Source of the DNA: a bacterium YEK0313
GTDB taxonomy: Bacteria > Pseudomonadota > Alphaproteobacteria > Rhizobiales > Phreatobacteraceae
Assembly (NCBI GenBank): GCA_000751295.2
Contig: CCMO02000001.1
Coordinates: 3,087,501 to 3,151,500 of the forward strand
Direction: 5' to 3'
Length of the DNA: 64,000 nt
Shown here: piece after piece, positions 38,421 to 47,412 of the stretch
Layout: each line of letters begins with the position of its first letter
How positions within the stretch are numbered: the first letter of the stretch is position 1
Notes under the pieces: model-generated
What the model was told of the DNA's origin: nothing
What the model saw: the letters and a program-made list of their open reading frames with translations, nothing else
Databases searched by the model: none
Position numbers and translations under genes: made by a program

Positions 38421-40310
38421 TCAGCCCGCCGCCTCCAGTTCCGCGCTCGCCGCAAGCCAGGCGTCCTCGGCTTCGGCCAGTTGCTGCGCCCTCTGGGCGC
38501 GCACCCGAGCGGCCTCCGCGGCATTGGCCGGCTGCGCCTGGAAATAGCCGGGCTGGGCCAGGATCCGGTCGATCTTCGCGATGTCGTCGCGCAGGCGCTG
38601 CATGGCCATCTCGATCTCGGCGACTTTCTTGGCGATGGCCTTGATCTCCTGCCGGCTCGGCGCCCGCGCCTCGGGGGCGTCCGCTCCGCCGGCCGCCTGT
38701 TCGGCGGATCTGCCCGTGCCCTTGCCCGGCTTGTCCTGCTGGACGGGGCCGCTCAGCACCAGCTTGCGATAGTCGTCGAGATCGCCGTCGAACGGGCCGA
38801 CCGTGCCACCCGAGACCAGCCACAGCCTGTCGACGGTCGCCTCCAGGAGGTAGCGGTCGTGCGAGACGATGATGACGGCGCCGGGATAGTCGTTCAGCGC
38901 CTCGACCAGAGCGGCGCGGCTGTCGATGTCGAGATGGTTGGTCGGTTCGTCCAGGATCAGGAGATGAGGACCCTCGAACACGGCGAGCGCGAACAGGAGC
39001 CGGGCCTTCTCGCCGCCGGAGAGGGCGGCGACCTTGGTGTTGGATCGCTCGCCGGAAAAGCCGGCGCGGGCGCAGGCCGCGCGCACCTTGGCTTCGCCAT
39101 CGGCCGGCATCAGCCGTCTGAGGTGCTGATAGACACTCTCTTCCGGGCGCAGCTCGTCCAGTTGGTGCTGCGCGAAATAGGCGATCTTCAGCTTGTCGGC
39201 CCGGACCAGGCGTCCGGCCATCGGCCTCAGCCGGTCGGAAATCAGCTTGAGGAAGGTCGATTTGCCGTTGCCGTTGGCGCCGAGCAGGCCGATGCGGTCG
39301 TCATCGTCGATGCGCAGGTCGAGCTTGCGGAGGATCGGCCGGTCGTCGCCATAGCCGACAGAGGCGCCCTCCAGCGTGATGATCGGCGGCGAGGCCTTGC
39401 GCTCGGGCGGCGGAATGACAAAAGGCGCGACCTCGGTTTCGACGATCGCGCTGACCGTCTCCATCCTTTCCAGCATCTTCAGGCGCGACTGGGCCTGCCG
39501 CGCCTTGGTCGCCTTGGCGCGGAAGCGGTCGACGAAGGCCTGCAGGCTCGCCCGCCGCTCCTCCTGCTTCTTGACCTGCCGTTCGCGCACGGCGATCTCG
39601 ATCGCGCGCGAGCGGGCGAAGGTCGTGTACGAGCCGCGCCAGAGCGTCAGCTTCTGGTTGTCGAGATGCAGGATGTGCTCGACGGAGGCGTCCAGCAGGT
39701 CGCGGTCGTGGCTGATTAGCAGCACGCTGTGCGGATAGGCGGCGAGATAGTCCTGCAGCCAGAGCGTGCCTTCGAGATCGAGATAGTTGGTCGGTTCGTC
39801 CAGCAGGAGGAGGTCCGGCTCGGCGAACAGCACGGCCGCGAGCGCGACGCGCATGCGCCAGCCGCCCGAGAAGTCGGAGCATGGGCGGCGCTGCGCCTCG
39901 GCGTCGAAGCCGAGGCCGGCCAGGATCACCGCTGCGCGCGCCGGCGCCGAATGGGCGTCGATGTCGACGAGGCGCGTCTGGATCTCGGCAATGCGGTTCG
40001 GGTCGACCGCCGTCTCCGCCTCCGCCATGAGGCGGGAGCGTTCCTTGTCCGCGGCCAGCACGAAGTCGATGAGCGACTGCGGCCCGCCTGGCGCTTCCTG
40101 CGCGACCCCGCCGATGCGCGCCCGCGAGGGCAGGGTGATGGTGCCCTCGTCTGCGGCGTAGTCGCCGGTGATCACCTTGAACAGCGTGGTCTTGCCGGTA
40201 CCGTTCCGGCCGAGGAAGCCGACGCGCGCATTGCTCGGCACGGCCACGGAGGCCTTGTCGATGAGCACGCGGCCGGCGACGCGAACGGTCAGGTCGTTGA
40301 TCGATAACAT
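38421..40310 (-). CDS. ABC-F ATPase, YheS-like
   Basis: A 629-residue soluble protein with two ABC domains. Walker A motifs are GRNGTGKTT (about residue 30) and GANGNGKST (about 338); signatures are FSGGWRMR and LSGGEKARL. The linker contains the ABC-F segment RFRAKATKARQAQSRLKMLERM, with YheS-like features AYFAQHQLDELRPEESVYQH and PFDGDLDDY. A coiled-coil C-terminus (residues about 545-629) ends it. ABC-F proteins act on the ribosome at stalled translation complexes. No membrane domain is present, so it is not a transporter. It is divergent from the next gene. Confidence 0.93.
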   Translation of the reverse strand: MLSINDLTVRVAGRVLIDKASVAVPSNARVGFLGRNGTGKTTLFKVITGDYAADEGTITLPSRARIGGVAQEAPGGPQSLIDFVLAADKERSRLMAEAETAVDPNRIAEIQTRLVDIDAHSAPARAAVILAGLGFDAEAQRRPCSDFSGGWRMRVALAAVLFAEPDLLLLDEPTNYLDLEGTLWLQDYLAAYPHSVLLISHDRDLLDASVEHILHLDNQKLTLWRGSYTTFARSRAIEIAVRERQVKKQEERRASLQAFVDRFRAKATKARQAQSRLKMLERMETVSAIVETEVAPFVIPPPERKASPPIITLEGASVGYGDDRPILRKLDLRIDDDDRIGLLGANGNGKSTFLKLISDRLRPMAGRLVRADKLKIAYFAQHQLDELRPEESVYQHLRRLMPADGEAKVRAACARAGFSGERSNTKVAALSGGEKARLLFALAVFEGPHLLILDEPTNHLDIDSRAALVEALNDYPGAVIIVSHDRYLLEATVDRLWLVSGGTVGPFDGDLDDYRKLVLSGPVQQDKPGKGTGRSAEQAAGGADAPEARAPSRQEIKAIAKKVAEIEMAMQRLRDDIAKIDRILAQPGYFQAQPANAAEAARVRAQRAQQLAEAEDAWLAASAELEAAG

Positions 40311-40471
40311 GGCCGTGCTTTTGGCGGAGGAAGCCGCTCCACGCAAGACGGACCAGGGGCTGCGTGCTAGGCTTGGGCCCCCTGGACGAGAAGAATCGGG
40401 GCAGGCGGCCCGCATGGTCCGTGGCGGCGCTGCCGGTCACTGGAAACACCGAGCAGGACGGAGCCGCGACC

Positions 40472-40873
40472 ATGTCTAGACTGAAGTTCGCCCTATCCCT
40501 TGCCTTCGGCCTGTGCGCGGCGGCAGCGCCTGCCGCCGCCCAGGCGGTCCGGGCGACGTCGAGCGAGGCGCACTGGCGTTCCGGCGTCATCCAACTCGCG
40601 CTCAAGGCCGAGCTGCCGGACGATTGCACCCGGCTGGTGCGCGCGACCCCGCAGGGCGTGACGACGCGCACCCTCGCCGTCGAGGTGATCGTGGTGCGCG
40701 AGGAGAATTCCCGCTGCCGCGCCGGCTCCGGCCGGGTCGAGCGCAGCTACAGCTACAACTTCCCCGGCATCAGCCAGTCCACCAATGCCATTGCCATGCG
40801 CTTCCTGCGCGACGGCCAGGAATTGGGGCGGGAAACGACGCCGATCAACACCTCGCCGTCGGCGCGCCAGTAG
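40472..40873 (+). CDS. small exported protein of unknown function
   Basis: A 133-residue protein. The signal peptide MSRLKFALSLAFGLCAAAAP ends near AAAQA (residue 25). The mature part has two cysteines, Cys52 and Cys82, able to form a disulfide, and an even mix of strand-forming segments (IQLALKAEL; TRTLAVEVIVV), suggesting a small beta-sandwich. I recognise no family. It is divergent from the ABC-F gene and 116 bp upstream of the aquaporin gene. ATG 40472 precedes the signal peptide; longer readings do not. Confidence 0.75.
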   Translation: MSRLKFALSLAFGLCAAAAPAAAQAVRATSSEAHWRSGVIQLALKAELPDDCTRLVRATPQGVTTRTLAVEVIVVREENSRCRAGSGRVERSYSYNFPGISQSTNAIAMRFLRDGQELGRETTPINTSPSARQ

Positions 40874-40907
40874 TTTTCCGTTCGATTTCGGCGTCTGACG
40901 TGGTTTC

Positions 40908-40937
40908 TTGACTCTCTCCTGGCGGAATCCGGGCTAA
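40908..40937 (+). promoter_or_regulatory. candidate promoter of the aquaporin gene
   Basis: TTGACT and GGCTAA are separated by 18 bp, about 50 bp before ATG 40990. The -35 box is good and the -10 weak. Confidence 0.35.
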
Positions 40938-40989
40938 GCTTGCCGTTGCCTGACCGGAACGCTGAGTCGGGCAATGGAGAGGGCCAAAT

Positions 40990-41700
40990 ATGAACGGTTC
41001 CATGAAGAAGTATCTTGCCGAATTCATCGGCTCGGCAGCCTTGGTGATCATCGGTTGCGGCGCAATCACCCTGGGCGGCCTTGGCGGGGCATTGGGCAGC
41101 GCGCAGCCGCTGTCGCCGCTTGCGATCCTGCCGATCGGCTTGGCTTTCGGCGTGGCGGTCACCGCCATGGCCTATGGCATCGGTCCGGTTTCGGGCTGCC
41201 ACATCAATCCGGCGGTCACCGTCGGCGCGTGGGTCGCCGGCCGCATGCCGACCTCGGAGGTGCCCGGCTACATCATTGCGCAGTTCCTTGGCGCCATCGT
41301 CGGCGCGGCGATCCTCTACGTTACGCTGTCCGGCAAGACCGGCGGCTACGACGTCGCGACAGCCGGCCTCGGCCAGACCGGCTGGTCGGGCTATTCGGCG
41401 ACCTCGGCGATCATCGCGGAGTTCGTCGCAACCTTCCTGTTCGTCGTCGTCATCCTTGGCGCCACCTCGAAAGCCGGCTCGACGCCGGTGGCAGGCCTGG
41501 CCATTGGCCTGACCCTGGCTGTTCTCCACCTCGCCTTCGTGCCGGTTTCGGGCAATTCGCTCAATCCGTCGCGCTCCTTCGGCCCGGCCCTGTTCGTCGG
41601 CGGCACCGCGCTCGCCCAGGTCTGGATGTTCCTGATCGTGCCGACCATCGCGGGCGCGGTCGCCGGAGCCTTCTTCAAGTCGAAGGCGCTCGAAGCCTGA
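40990..41700 (+). CDS. aqpZ: aquaporin Z-type MIP channel with altered pore residues
   Basis: A 236-residue, six-helix water channel of the AqpZ type. The first pore motif is canonical (HINPAVTVG, Asn73-Pro74-Ala75). The second is Asn192-Pro193-Ser194 (NSLNPSRSFGPA), not NPA. Hand alignment to E. coli AqpZ puts Ile46, His180, Asn189 and Arg195 at the aromatic/Arg filter, where E. coli has Phe43, His174, Thr183 and Arg189. Selectivity may therefore differ from pure water. ATG 40990 follows GGAGAGG at good spacing. It is monocistronic between a small exported protein and a convergent gene. Confidence 0.88.
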   Translation: MNGSMKKYLAEFIGSAALVIIGCGAITLGGLGGALGSAQPLSPLAILPIGLAFGVAVTAMAYGIGPVSGCHINPAVTVGAWVAGRMPTSEVPGYIIAQFLGAIVGAAILYVTLSGKTGGYDVATAGLGQTGWSGYSATSAIIAEFVATFLFVVVILGATSKAGSTPVAGLAIGLTLAVLHLAFVPVSGNSLNPSRSFGPALFVGGTALAQVWMFLIVPTIAGAVAGAFFKSKALEA

Positions 41701-41751
41701 TCGATCCACCGCGCCGGGCGTCGATGAGGCCCGGCGTGTTGCCGAAACGAA

Positions 41752-41795
41752 GAAGGCCCGCCGCAACGGTTGAACCGAAGCGACGGGCCAGCTTC
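41752..41795. terminator. candidate terminator between convergent genes
   Basis: GGCCCGCCGC pairs with GCGACGGGCC (one mismatch). The outer GAAG/CTTC pairs add to the stem, and an inner CGGTT/AACCG hairpin lies in the loop. On the minus strand it is followed by TTCTTCGTTT. It lies between aqpZ and the small secreted protein gene. Confidence 0.45.
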
Positions 41796-41842
41796 ACGCG
41801 GACTGGGTGGGGCGTCACAATCCGCGCGATAGGGATGTTCGG

Positions 41843-42145
41843 TCAGCGGCAGATGCGGACGTCGCGCGGGCGCGGGCCCCAGGGCGTCTCGACCCAGCGG
41901 CGTTCGAGCCAGCAGCGCCGCGGCCCGTAACCGTAGCCGCCGCCATAGAAGCCGGGACGGTAGGGCCGGTACGGGCGGTAGTAGGGACGGTCCCAGCCGC
42001 CGCCGTAATACTGGGCGGGGACATAGGGCGCCGGGGCGTCGATCCCGATGCCGATCGAAACCTGAGCGTCGGCCTTGGAGGGGGTGAGCGCCACGGCCGT
42101 CAGAGCAGCCAGACCGGCGATGGCGGTGAGGGCGAGCTTGCGCAT
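41843..42145 (-). CDS. small secreted Tyr/Pro/Gly-rich protein
   Basis: A 100-residue protein. The signal peptide MRKLALTAIAGLAALTAVAL ends near KADAQ (residue 27). The mature part contains the low-complexity run YYRPYRPYRPGFYGGGYGYG followed by RRCWLERRWVETPWGPRPRDVRICR with two cysteines. Such proteins are common in Hyphomicrobiales and are thought to be periplasmic or surface-associated, but the function is unknown. ATG 42145 has CGGAGAAC upstream; a longer upstream reading is not supported. Confidence 0.75.
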   Translation of the reverse strand: MRKLALTAIAGLAALTAVALTPSKADAQVSIGIGIDAPAPYVPAQYYGGGWDRPYYRPYRPYRPGFYGGGYGYGPRRCWLERRWVETPWGPRPRDVRICR

Positions 42146-42368
42146 CGAAGTTCTCCGAGCAGCGGCCTCTCGACATCGATCAGCCGTTGTCGCAGACGCT
42201 AAGCCCGCGGCGCTGAACGCCTTCTGATCCACCTCTTCATGTTCGGTTCATCCCGCCGCCGCCAACGCGCCCGAGACGTTGCGGGCGCGTAAACACGCTG
42301 CTAGAAGCGCGCCACCCAACGCAACCGTCCCGAACTTTCCAGGACCAGCCTTCTCAGGGAACTCTTCC

Positions 42369-42794
42369 ATGGCCATCGAGCGCACTTTTTCGATTCTGAA
42401 GCCGGATGCGACGCAGCGCAATCTGACCGGCGCGGTCAATGCGGTGATCGAGGCCGCGGGCCTGCGCATCGTCGCCCAGAAGCGCATCCAGATGTCGGTC
42501 AAGGAAGCCCAGCGCTTCTACGCCGTGCACAAGGAGCGGCCGTTCTTCGGCGAGCTCGTCGAATTCATGACCTCCGGCCCGGTGGTCGTGCAGGTGCTCG
42601 AGGGCGAGAACGCCATCGCCAAGTACCGCGAAGTGATGGGCGCCACCAATCCGGCCCAGGCCGCCGATGGCACGATCCGCAAGCAGTTCGCCCGCTCGGT
42701 CGGCGAGAACACCGTGCACGGCTCGGACTCGCCCGAAAACGCCAAGATCGAGATCGCGCAGTTCTTCTCCGAGAACGAGATCCTGCCGGGCTGA
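42369..42794 (+). CDS. ndk: nucleoside diphosphate kinase
   Basis: A 141-residue enzyme equilibrating nucleoside di- and triphosphates. The phospho-acceptor is His117 in NTVHGSDS. The N-terminus AIERTFSILKPDA and KPDATQRNLTG are typical, and it ends with the family's FFSENEILP. ATG 42369 begins the conserved region. It is a single-gene unit. Confidence 0.98.
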   Translation: MAIERTFSILKPDATQRNLTGAVNAVIEAAGLRIVAQKRIQMSVKEAQRFYAVHKERPFFGELVEFMTSGPVVVQVLEGENAIAKYREVMGATNPAQAADGTIRKQFARSVGENTVHGSDSPENAKIEIAQFFSENEILPG

Positions 42795-42917
42795 CACCCG
42801 CAAGAGCCGATCCGGCCTTTGAAGCATGGTGCAGGGGCGGGCCTTCGGGTCCGCCTTTGTCGTTTCGGGCGATTTCGCTTAAAGCTTGCCGGCATCGCGC
42901 CAACAGGAGCTTTAGCG

Positions 42918-45023
42918 ATGAATGCCCCGCTCACGGTCGAGCGCCGTCAGTCGACGTGTCCGCACGATTGCCCCTCGGCCTGTTCGCTCGACGTTGAGGT
43001 GATCGAGGGCAAGACGATCGGCCGTGTCCATGGCGACGCCCGCCAGAGCTACACGGCCGGCGTCGTCTGCGCCAAGGTCGCCCGCTATGCGGAGCGCACG
43101 CATCACCCGGACCGGCTGCTGCATCCGCTGATCCGCAAGGGGCCAAAGGGATCGGGCGAATTCCAGCGGATCTCCTGGGACGAGGCGCTCGACATCACGG
43201 CGGCCCGGCTGCTCGAGGCCGAAGCCCGCTACGGCTCCGAGACGGTATGGCCCTATTATTATGCCGGCACGATGGGCCTCGTCATGCGCGACGGCATCAA
43301 TCGCCTGCGTCATGTGAAGAAATATTCGGGTTTCTTCTCCACCATCTGCACCAACATGGCCTGGTCCGGCTTCATTGCCGGCACCGGCAGGCTCGCCGGC
43401 GTCGATCCGCGTGAAATGGCGCTCGCCGATGTCGTGGTGATCTGGGGCACCAATGCGGTCGCCACCCAGGTCAATGTCATGACCCACGCCATGAAGGCCC
43501 GCAAGGATCGCGGCGCCAAGGTGGTGGTGATCGACGTCTATCGCACCGACACGATGAAACAGGCCGATCTCGGCCTCGTCGTGAAGCCGGGCACGGACGG
43601 GGCGCTCGCCTGTGCGGTCATGCATGTCCTGTTCCGCGACGGCTATGCCGACCGGGACTATCTCGCGCGCTATACCGATGTGCCCGCCGAGCTCGAGCAG
43701 CATCTGACCTCGCGCGGTCCGGCCTGGGCCGCGGCGATCACGGGCCTCTCGGTCGAGGAGATCGAGGCCTTCGCCAGGCTGGTGGGCCAGCACAAGAAGA
43801 CCTTCTTCCGGCTCGGCTATGGCTTCGGCCGGCAGCGCAACGGCGCAGTCAACATGCATGCCGCGTCCTGCATCGCCGCCGTCACCGGCGCCTGGCAGGT
43901 GGAGGGCGGCGGCGCCTTCCACAACAATGGCGCCATCTATCACTGGCGCAAATCGCTGATCGAAGGGCTCGATGCGCGTGATCCGGCGATCCGCGTCCTC
44001 GACCAGTCGCGGATCGGGCCGATCCTGACCGGCGAGCGGGCCGCGCTCGCCCGGCCCGACGGCAGCGACGGCCCGCCGGTCACCGCGCTGTTCATCCAGA
44101 ACACCAATCCGGTCAATGTCGCGCCCGACCAGACCAAGGTGGTCGCCGGCTTCCGGCGCGACGACCTGTTCGTCGCGGTGCACGAGCAGTTCATGACCGA
44201 TACGGCGAAGATGGCCGATATCGTGCTGCCCGCCACCATGTTCATGGAGCATGACGATCTCTACCAGGGCGGCGGCCACCAGCACATCATGCTCGGCCTG
44301 AAGCTGATCGAGCCGCCGGACGAGTGCCGCTCGAACCACGACGTGATCTCGGCGCTGGCGAGCCGGCTCGGCGCGGAGCACCAGGGCTTTGCCATGAGCC
44401 CGCGTGAGATCATCGACTGGACCCTGCAGCATTCCGGCTGGGGCACGCTGGCCGAGCTCGAAACCACCAATTTTCGCGACGTCCAGCCGAAATTCGAGGA
44501 AGCGCACTACCTCAGGGGCTTCGCCTACCGTGACGGCAAGTTCCGCTTCAAGCCGGACTGGCCCGAGGTGCCCTATGCCAATATCGGCCCGCTCGGCCCC
44601 TGGCAGGAGATGCCGGGCCTGCCGGACCATTGGCCGGTCACGGAGGAGCCCGATGCCGAGCACCCGTTCAAGCTCGCGACCTCGCCGGCGCGCAGCTACC
44701 TGAATTCAAGCTTCACCGAGACGCCGTCGTCGCGCAAACGCGAGGGACGGCCGGAGGTCATGATCAATCCGGCCGATGCGGACCGGCTCGGCATCGCCAC
44801 CGGCATGCGCGTCAAGCTCGGCAACCGCCGAGGCGAGGTCATCCTGCACGCCAAGGTGACCGAGCAGACCCGGCCGGGCACGCTGATCGCCGAGGGGATC
44901 TGGGCCAATTCGGCCCACGAGGACGGCCGCGGCATCAACATGCTGACCGGAGCCGATGCGGTCGCGCCCTTCGGTGGCGCCGCCTTCCACGACAATCACG
45001 CCTGGGTCCGCCCGCTCGACTGA
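42918..45023 (+). CDS. molybdopterin-dependent oxidoreductase (bis-MGD, 4Fe-4S)
   Basis: A 701-residue enzyme of the DMSO reductase/formate dehydrogenase superfamily. The N-terminal iron-sulfur motif is CPHDCPSAC...C (Cys14, Cys18, Cys22, Cys51). The molybdopterin core contains VVIWGTNAVATQVNVM, and the C-terminal dinucleotide-binding domain contains INPADADRLGIATGMRVKL. No Tat signal is visible, so it is probably cytoplasmic. No small subunit, electron-transfer partner or maturation gene is adjacent, so the substrate is unknown. ATG 42918 has AGGAGC upstream. Confidence 0.9.
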   Translation: MNAPLTVERRQSTCPHDCPSACSLDVEVIEGKTIGRVHGDARQSYTAGVVCAKVARYAERTHHPDRLLHPLIRKGPKGSGEFQRISWDEALDITAARLLEAEARYGSETVWPYYYAGTMGLVMRDGINRLRHVKKYSGFFSTICTNMAWSGFIAGTGRLAGVDPREMALADVVVIWGTNAVATQVNVMTHAMKARKDRGAKVVVIDVYRTDTMKQADLGLVVKPGTDGALACAVMHVLFRDGYADRDYLARYTDVPAELEQHLTSRGPAWAAAITGLSVEEIEAFARLVGQHKKTFFRLGYGFGRQRNGAVNMHAASCIAAVTGAWQVEGGGAFHNNGAIYHWRKSLIEGLDARDPAIRVLDQSRIGPILTGERAALARPDGSDGPPVTALFIQNTNPVNVAPDQTKVVAGFRRDDLFVAVHEQFMTDTAKMADIVLPATMFMEHDDLYQGGGHQHIMLGLKLIEPPDECRSNHDVISALASRLGAEHQGFAMSPREIIDWTLQHSGWGTLAELETTNFRDVQPKFEEAHYLRGFAYRDGKFRFKPDWPEVPYANIGPLGPWQEMPGLPDHWPVTEEPDAEHPFKLATSPARSYLNSSFTETPSSRKREGRPEVMINPADADRLGIATGMRVKLGNRRGEVILHAKVTEQTRPGTLIAEGIWANSAHEDGRGINMLTGADAVAPFGGAAFHDNHAWVRPLD

Positions 45024-45316
45024 AGTCCGTGCTCGCCCGGGACGACATCGGCGGCAGTTCTTCCGCCGCGTCCTGGACAGAGTGCACCGTTTCCGGCGGG
45101 CGGTCTCGGCTGCCGCACGATCCGCGCCCGGCTTGCCCTGCGCCATGAAGGTAGGTTGCGCCATGGCCGTCGGCGCCCGCCCCTTGGGGAAGGTGGCTTG
45201 CCGCCGGCCCGGCCGACCGCTACTTTTGCGCGCAATGACAACGCCGCTGTCAGAGGGGCCGGCGAGGGGCGCCGCGGACAGACCCGCGCCGGCGGCAGCA
45301 GACGCATCCGGATTTC

Positions 45317-46282
45317 ATGATTTCCTGGTCGACCGACGAGCTGCGTCCACACGAACGCTTCGATCACTGGTGCGAAGTGCGCGCGCGCAATCTTTTCGGC
45401 GTCACCATTTCGCTCGCCTCCGAGGAGCGGCTGAGCTTCCGTGGGCGCTTCGCGGCGATCGCGGCGGGCGGTGCGACGCTCAGCGAGATGCGCGCCTCGG
45501 CCTATCGCGTCGCGCGCAGCGAGGCCGACATCGCGCGCACGCCGAGCGATGCCCTGTGCCTGTACGAACAGGTGGGCGGGGCGAGTTGGTTCGACAGCCG
45601 CGGCGGCGGTGAATTCGTCATCCCGGCCGGCCGCCTGGCGATCAGCCATACCGAGCGTCCCTATCGCACCGAGCCGACCACGGCGCGCGGCTTCGATCTG
45701 CGCATCCTCAAGATACCGCTCGCCGGGCGCGAGGATCTGGCCGGGCCGGCCCGCGGCCTGCACTCGACGCTCATCGCGCACGACCCGCGCCTTGCCGCGG
45801 TGCTGTCGGCGGCCTTCAGTCATTTTCGCATGGCGGCCGCCGAAGGGGCGGGCGAGGGGGCCGGCTTGGCGGTGGATCACCTCGCCCGCCTTGCCCTCAT
45901 GGCGCATGGCCGCCTTGGCCGTGGCGCGCCCGAAAGCCGGGCGGCGCTGCGCTATGGGTTTTTCGGCGCTGCCCACGCGATCATGATGCGCGATCTGCGC
46001 CGCCCGGATCTTTCGCCGCAGCGGATCGCCGGCGAACTCGGCATTTCGCTGCGCCAGGTGCACCTGCTGTTCGAGCCGACCGGCCTCAGCTTTTCGCGCA
46101 CCGTGCTCGGCCTGCGCCTCGCCGAGGCGCGCCGCATGCTCACCGAGAGGCCGGCCCGCCCGGTCACCGAGATCGCCTTCGACTGCGGCTTCGATTCGCT
46201 TTCCACCTTCTATCGCGCCTTCCGCCAGGCGCACGGAATGACCGCGACGGACATGCGGGTCGCCGCGGCCTTGAGCGCGTGA
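45317..46282 (+). CDS. AraC-family transcriptional regulator (first of tandem pair)
   Basis: A 321-residue regulator. The N-terminal sensing domain (AraC_binding_2 type) is residues 1 to about 200, starting MISWSTDELRPHERFDHWCE. The C-terminal AraC DNA-binding domain has two helix-turn-helices, SPQRIAGELGISLRQVHLLFE and VTEIAFDCGFDSLSTFYRAF. It shares start, length and many blocks with the next gene at 46432, so they are paralogs from a local duplication. The effector is unknown. Neither neighbour is an obvious target operon. Confidence 0.9.
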   Translation: MISWSTDELRPHERFDHWCEVRARNLFGVTISLASEERLSFRGRFAAIAAGGATLSEMRASAYRVARSEADIARTPSDALCLYEQVGGASWFDSRGGGEFVIPAGRLAISHTERPYRTEPTTARGFDLRILKIPLAGREDLAGPARGLHSTLIAHDPRLAAVLSAAFSHFRMAAAEGAGEGAGLAVDHLARLALMAHGRLGRGAPESRAALRYGFFGAAHAIMMRDLRRPDLSPQRIAGELGISLRQVHLLFEPTGLSFSRTVLGLRLAEARRMLTERPARPVTEIAFDCGFDSLSTFYRAFRQAHGMTATDMRVAAALSA

Positions 46283-46431
46283 GCGCCCCTGCCGCGGCGG
46301 CGTTTCGCGGCCCCTCCGGACTTTGCGCGCATTGAGAAGACAAATGGTGGCCGATATGGCAACCGGCGCGGGACCGGTGCCCGCAGGGGTGGCTGGGCCG
46401 ACAGAGGGGTGCCGAGCCGGTTTCAGCATTC

Positions 46432-47400
46432 ATGATCTCATGGTCGACAGACGCATTGCGCCCCCACGAACGCTTCGAGCATTGGCGCGAGGTGCGTGGC
46501 CGGCATTTGGCTGGCGTCACCATGGATGTCGAGCGCGAGCGGCAAGCCTCGTTTCGGGGCGCGTTCTCATCGCTCGCGGTCGGCGGGGCGCTTTTTTCCG
46601 AAATCCGATCGAGCGCCTATGACGTCACCCGCACGGCGGCGGATATCGGCCGCGTGTCGAGCGACAGCCTGCGGATCGCGCACCTGGTTGCCGGTCCCGG
46701 CTGGTGCGAAACGCCGGCCGGCCGCGTCTATCTCGGCGTCGGCACCATCGCGACCAGCCATACCGATCTGCCCTTCGCGATCCGGCAACGGCCCGGGGTC
46801 GAGATGCATGTCCGCCTGCTGCGCATTCCGCTCGAGGGCAAGGGCCGGCTTGCCCGGCTGGTCCGCGACTACCACACGACGGTGCTGACGCCCGACGGTC
46901 GATTTGCCCGGCTGTTGCGGGCCGCCTTCATGTCGCTGGCCGAGGAGGCAGCGGCGCTGGGAACCGGTGAGGCCGAGCAGTCGGTCGCGCATCTCGCGCG
47001 CCTCGTCCTGCTCTCGCGGGGATCGGTGCGCGCCGGCGAACCGGAGAGCCGTGCGGCGGTGCGCGATGCCTGCCTGAAAGCGGCGCTGAGGCTCATCCGC
47101 AACAATCTGGCGCGGCAGGATCTTGGCGTCGATACACTGGCCCGCGCTCTTGGCATTTCCGTCAGGCAGATGCACGTCGTGTTCGAACCGACTGCCAGCA
47201 CCTGTCAGGCCACCATCACCGCGATGCGCATTGCCGAGGTCCGGCGCCAGCTTCTGGCCGCGCCCGGGCGATCGGTCACCGACATCGCCTTTGCCTGCGG
47301 TTTCGACTCGCTCTCCACGTTCTATCGGGCGTTCCGGCGGGTCGATGACACGACGCCCGGCGACTACCGGCAGACGGCGCTGGAATTGGCCGGCGGCTGA
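46432..47400 (+). CDS. AraC-family transcriptional regulator (second of tandem pair)
   Basis: A 322-residue protein laid out like its upstream paralog: MISWSTDALRPHERFEHW at the N-terminus, a cupin-like sensing domain, and the C-terminal HTH pair (GVDTLARALGISVRQMHVVFE; VTDIAFACGFDSLSTFYRAF). The sensing domains have diverged more than the DNA-binding domain, suggesting different effectors but similar operators. The gap between the two genes is 149 bp. It converges on purN. Confidence 0.9.
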   Translation: MISWSTDALRPHERFEHWREVRGRHLAGVTMDVERERQASFRGAFSSLAVGGALFSEIRSSAYDVTRTAADIGRVSSDSLRIAHLVAGPGWCETPAGRVYLGVGTIATSHTDLPFAIRQRPGVEMHVRLLRIPLEGKGRLARLVRDYHTTVLTPDGRFARLLRAAFMSLAEEAAALGTGEAEQSVAHLARLVLLSRGSVRAGEPESRAAVRDACLKAALRLIRNNLARQDLGVDTLARALGISVRQMHVVFEPTASTCQATITAMRIAEVRRQLLAAPGRSVTDIAFACGFDSLSTFYRAFRRVDDTTPGDYRQTALELAGG

Positions 47401-47412
47401 GCGCGCCGGGCC

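Noticed and set aside
45024..45316. possible gene in the gap before the first AraC gene
   Set aside because: Open frames here are Arg/Pro-rich and run in from the neighbouring genes as shadows.
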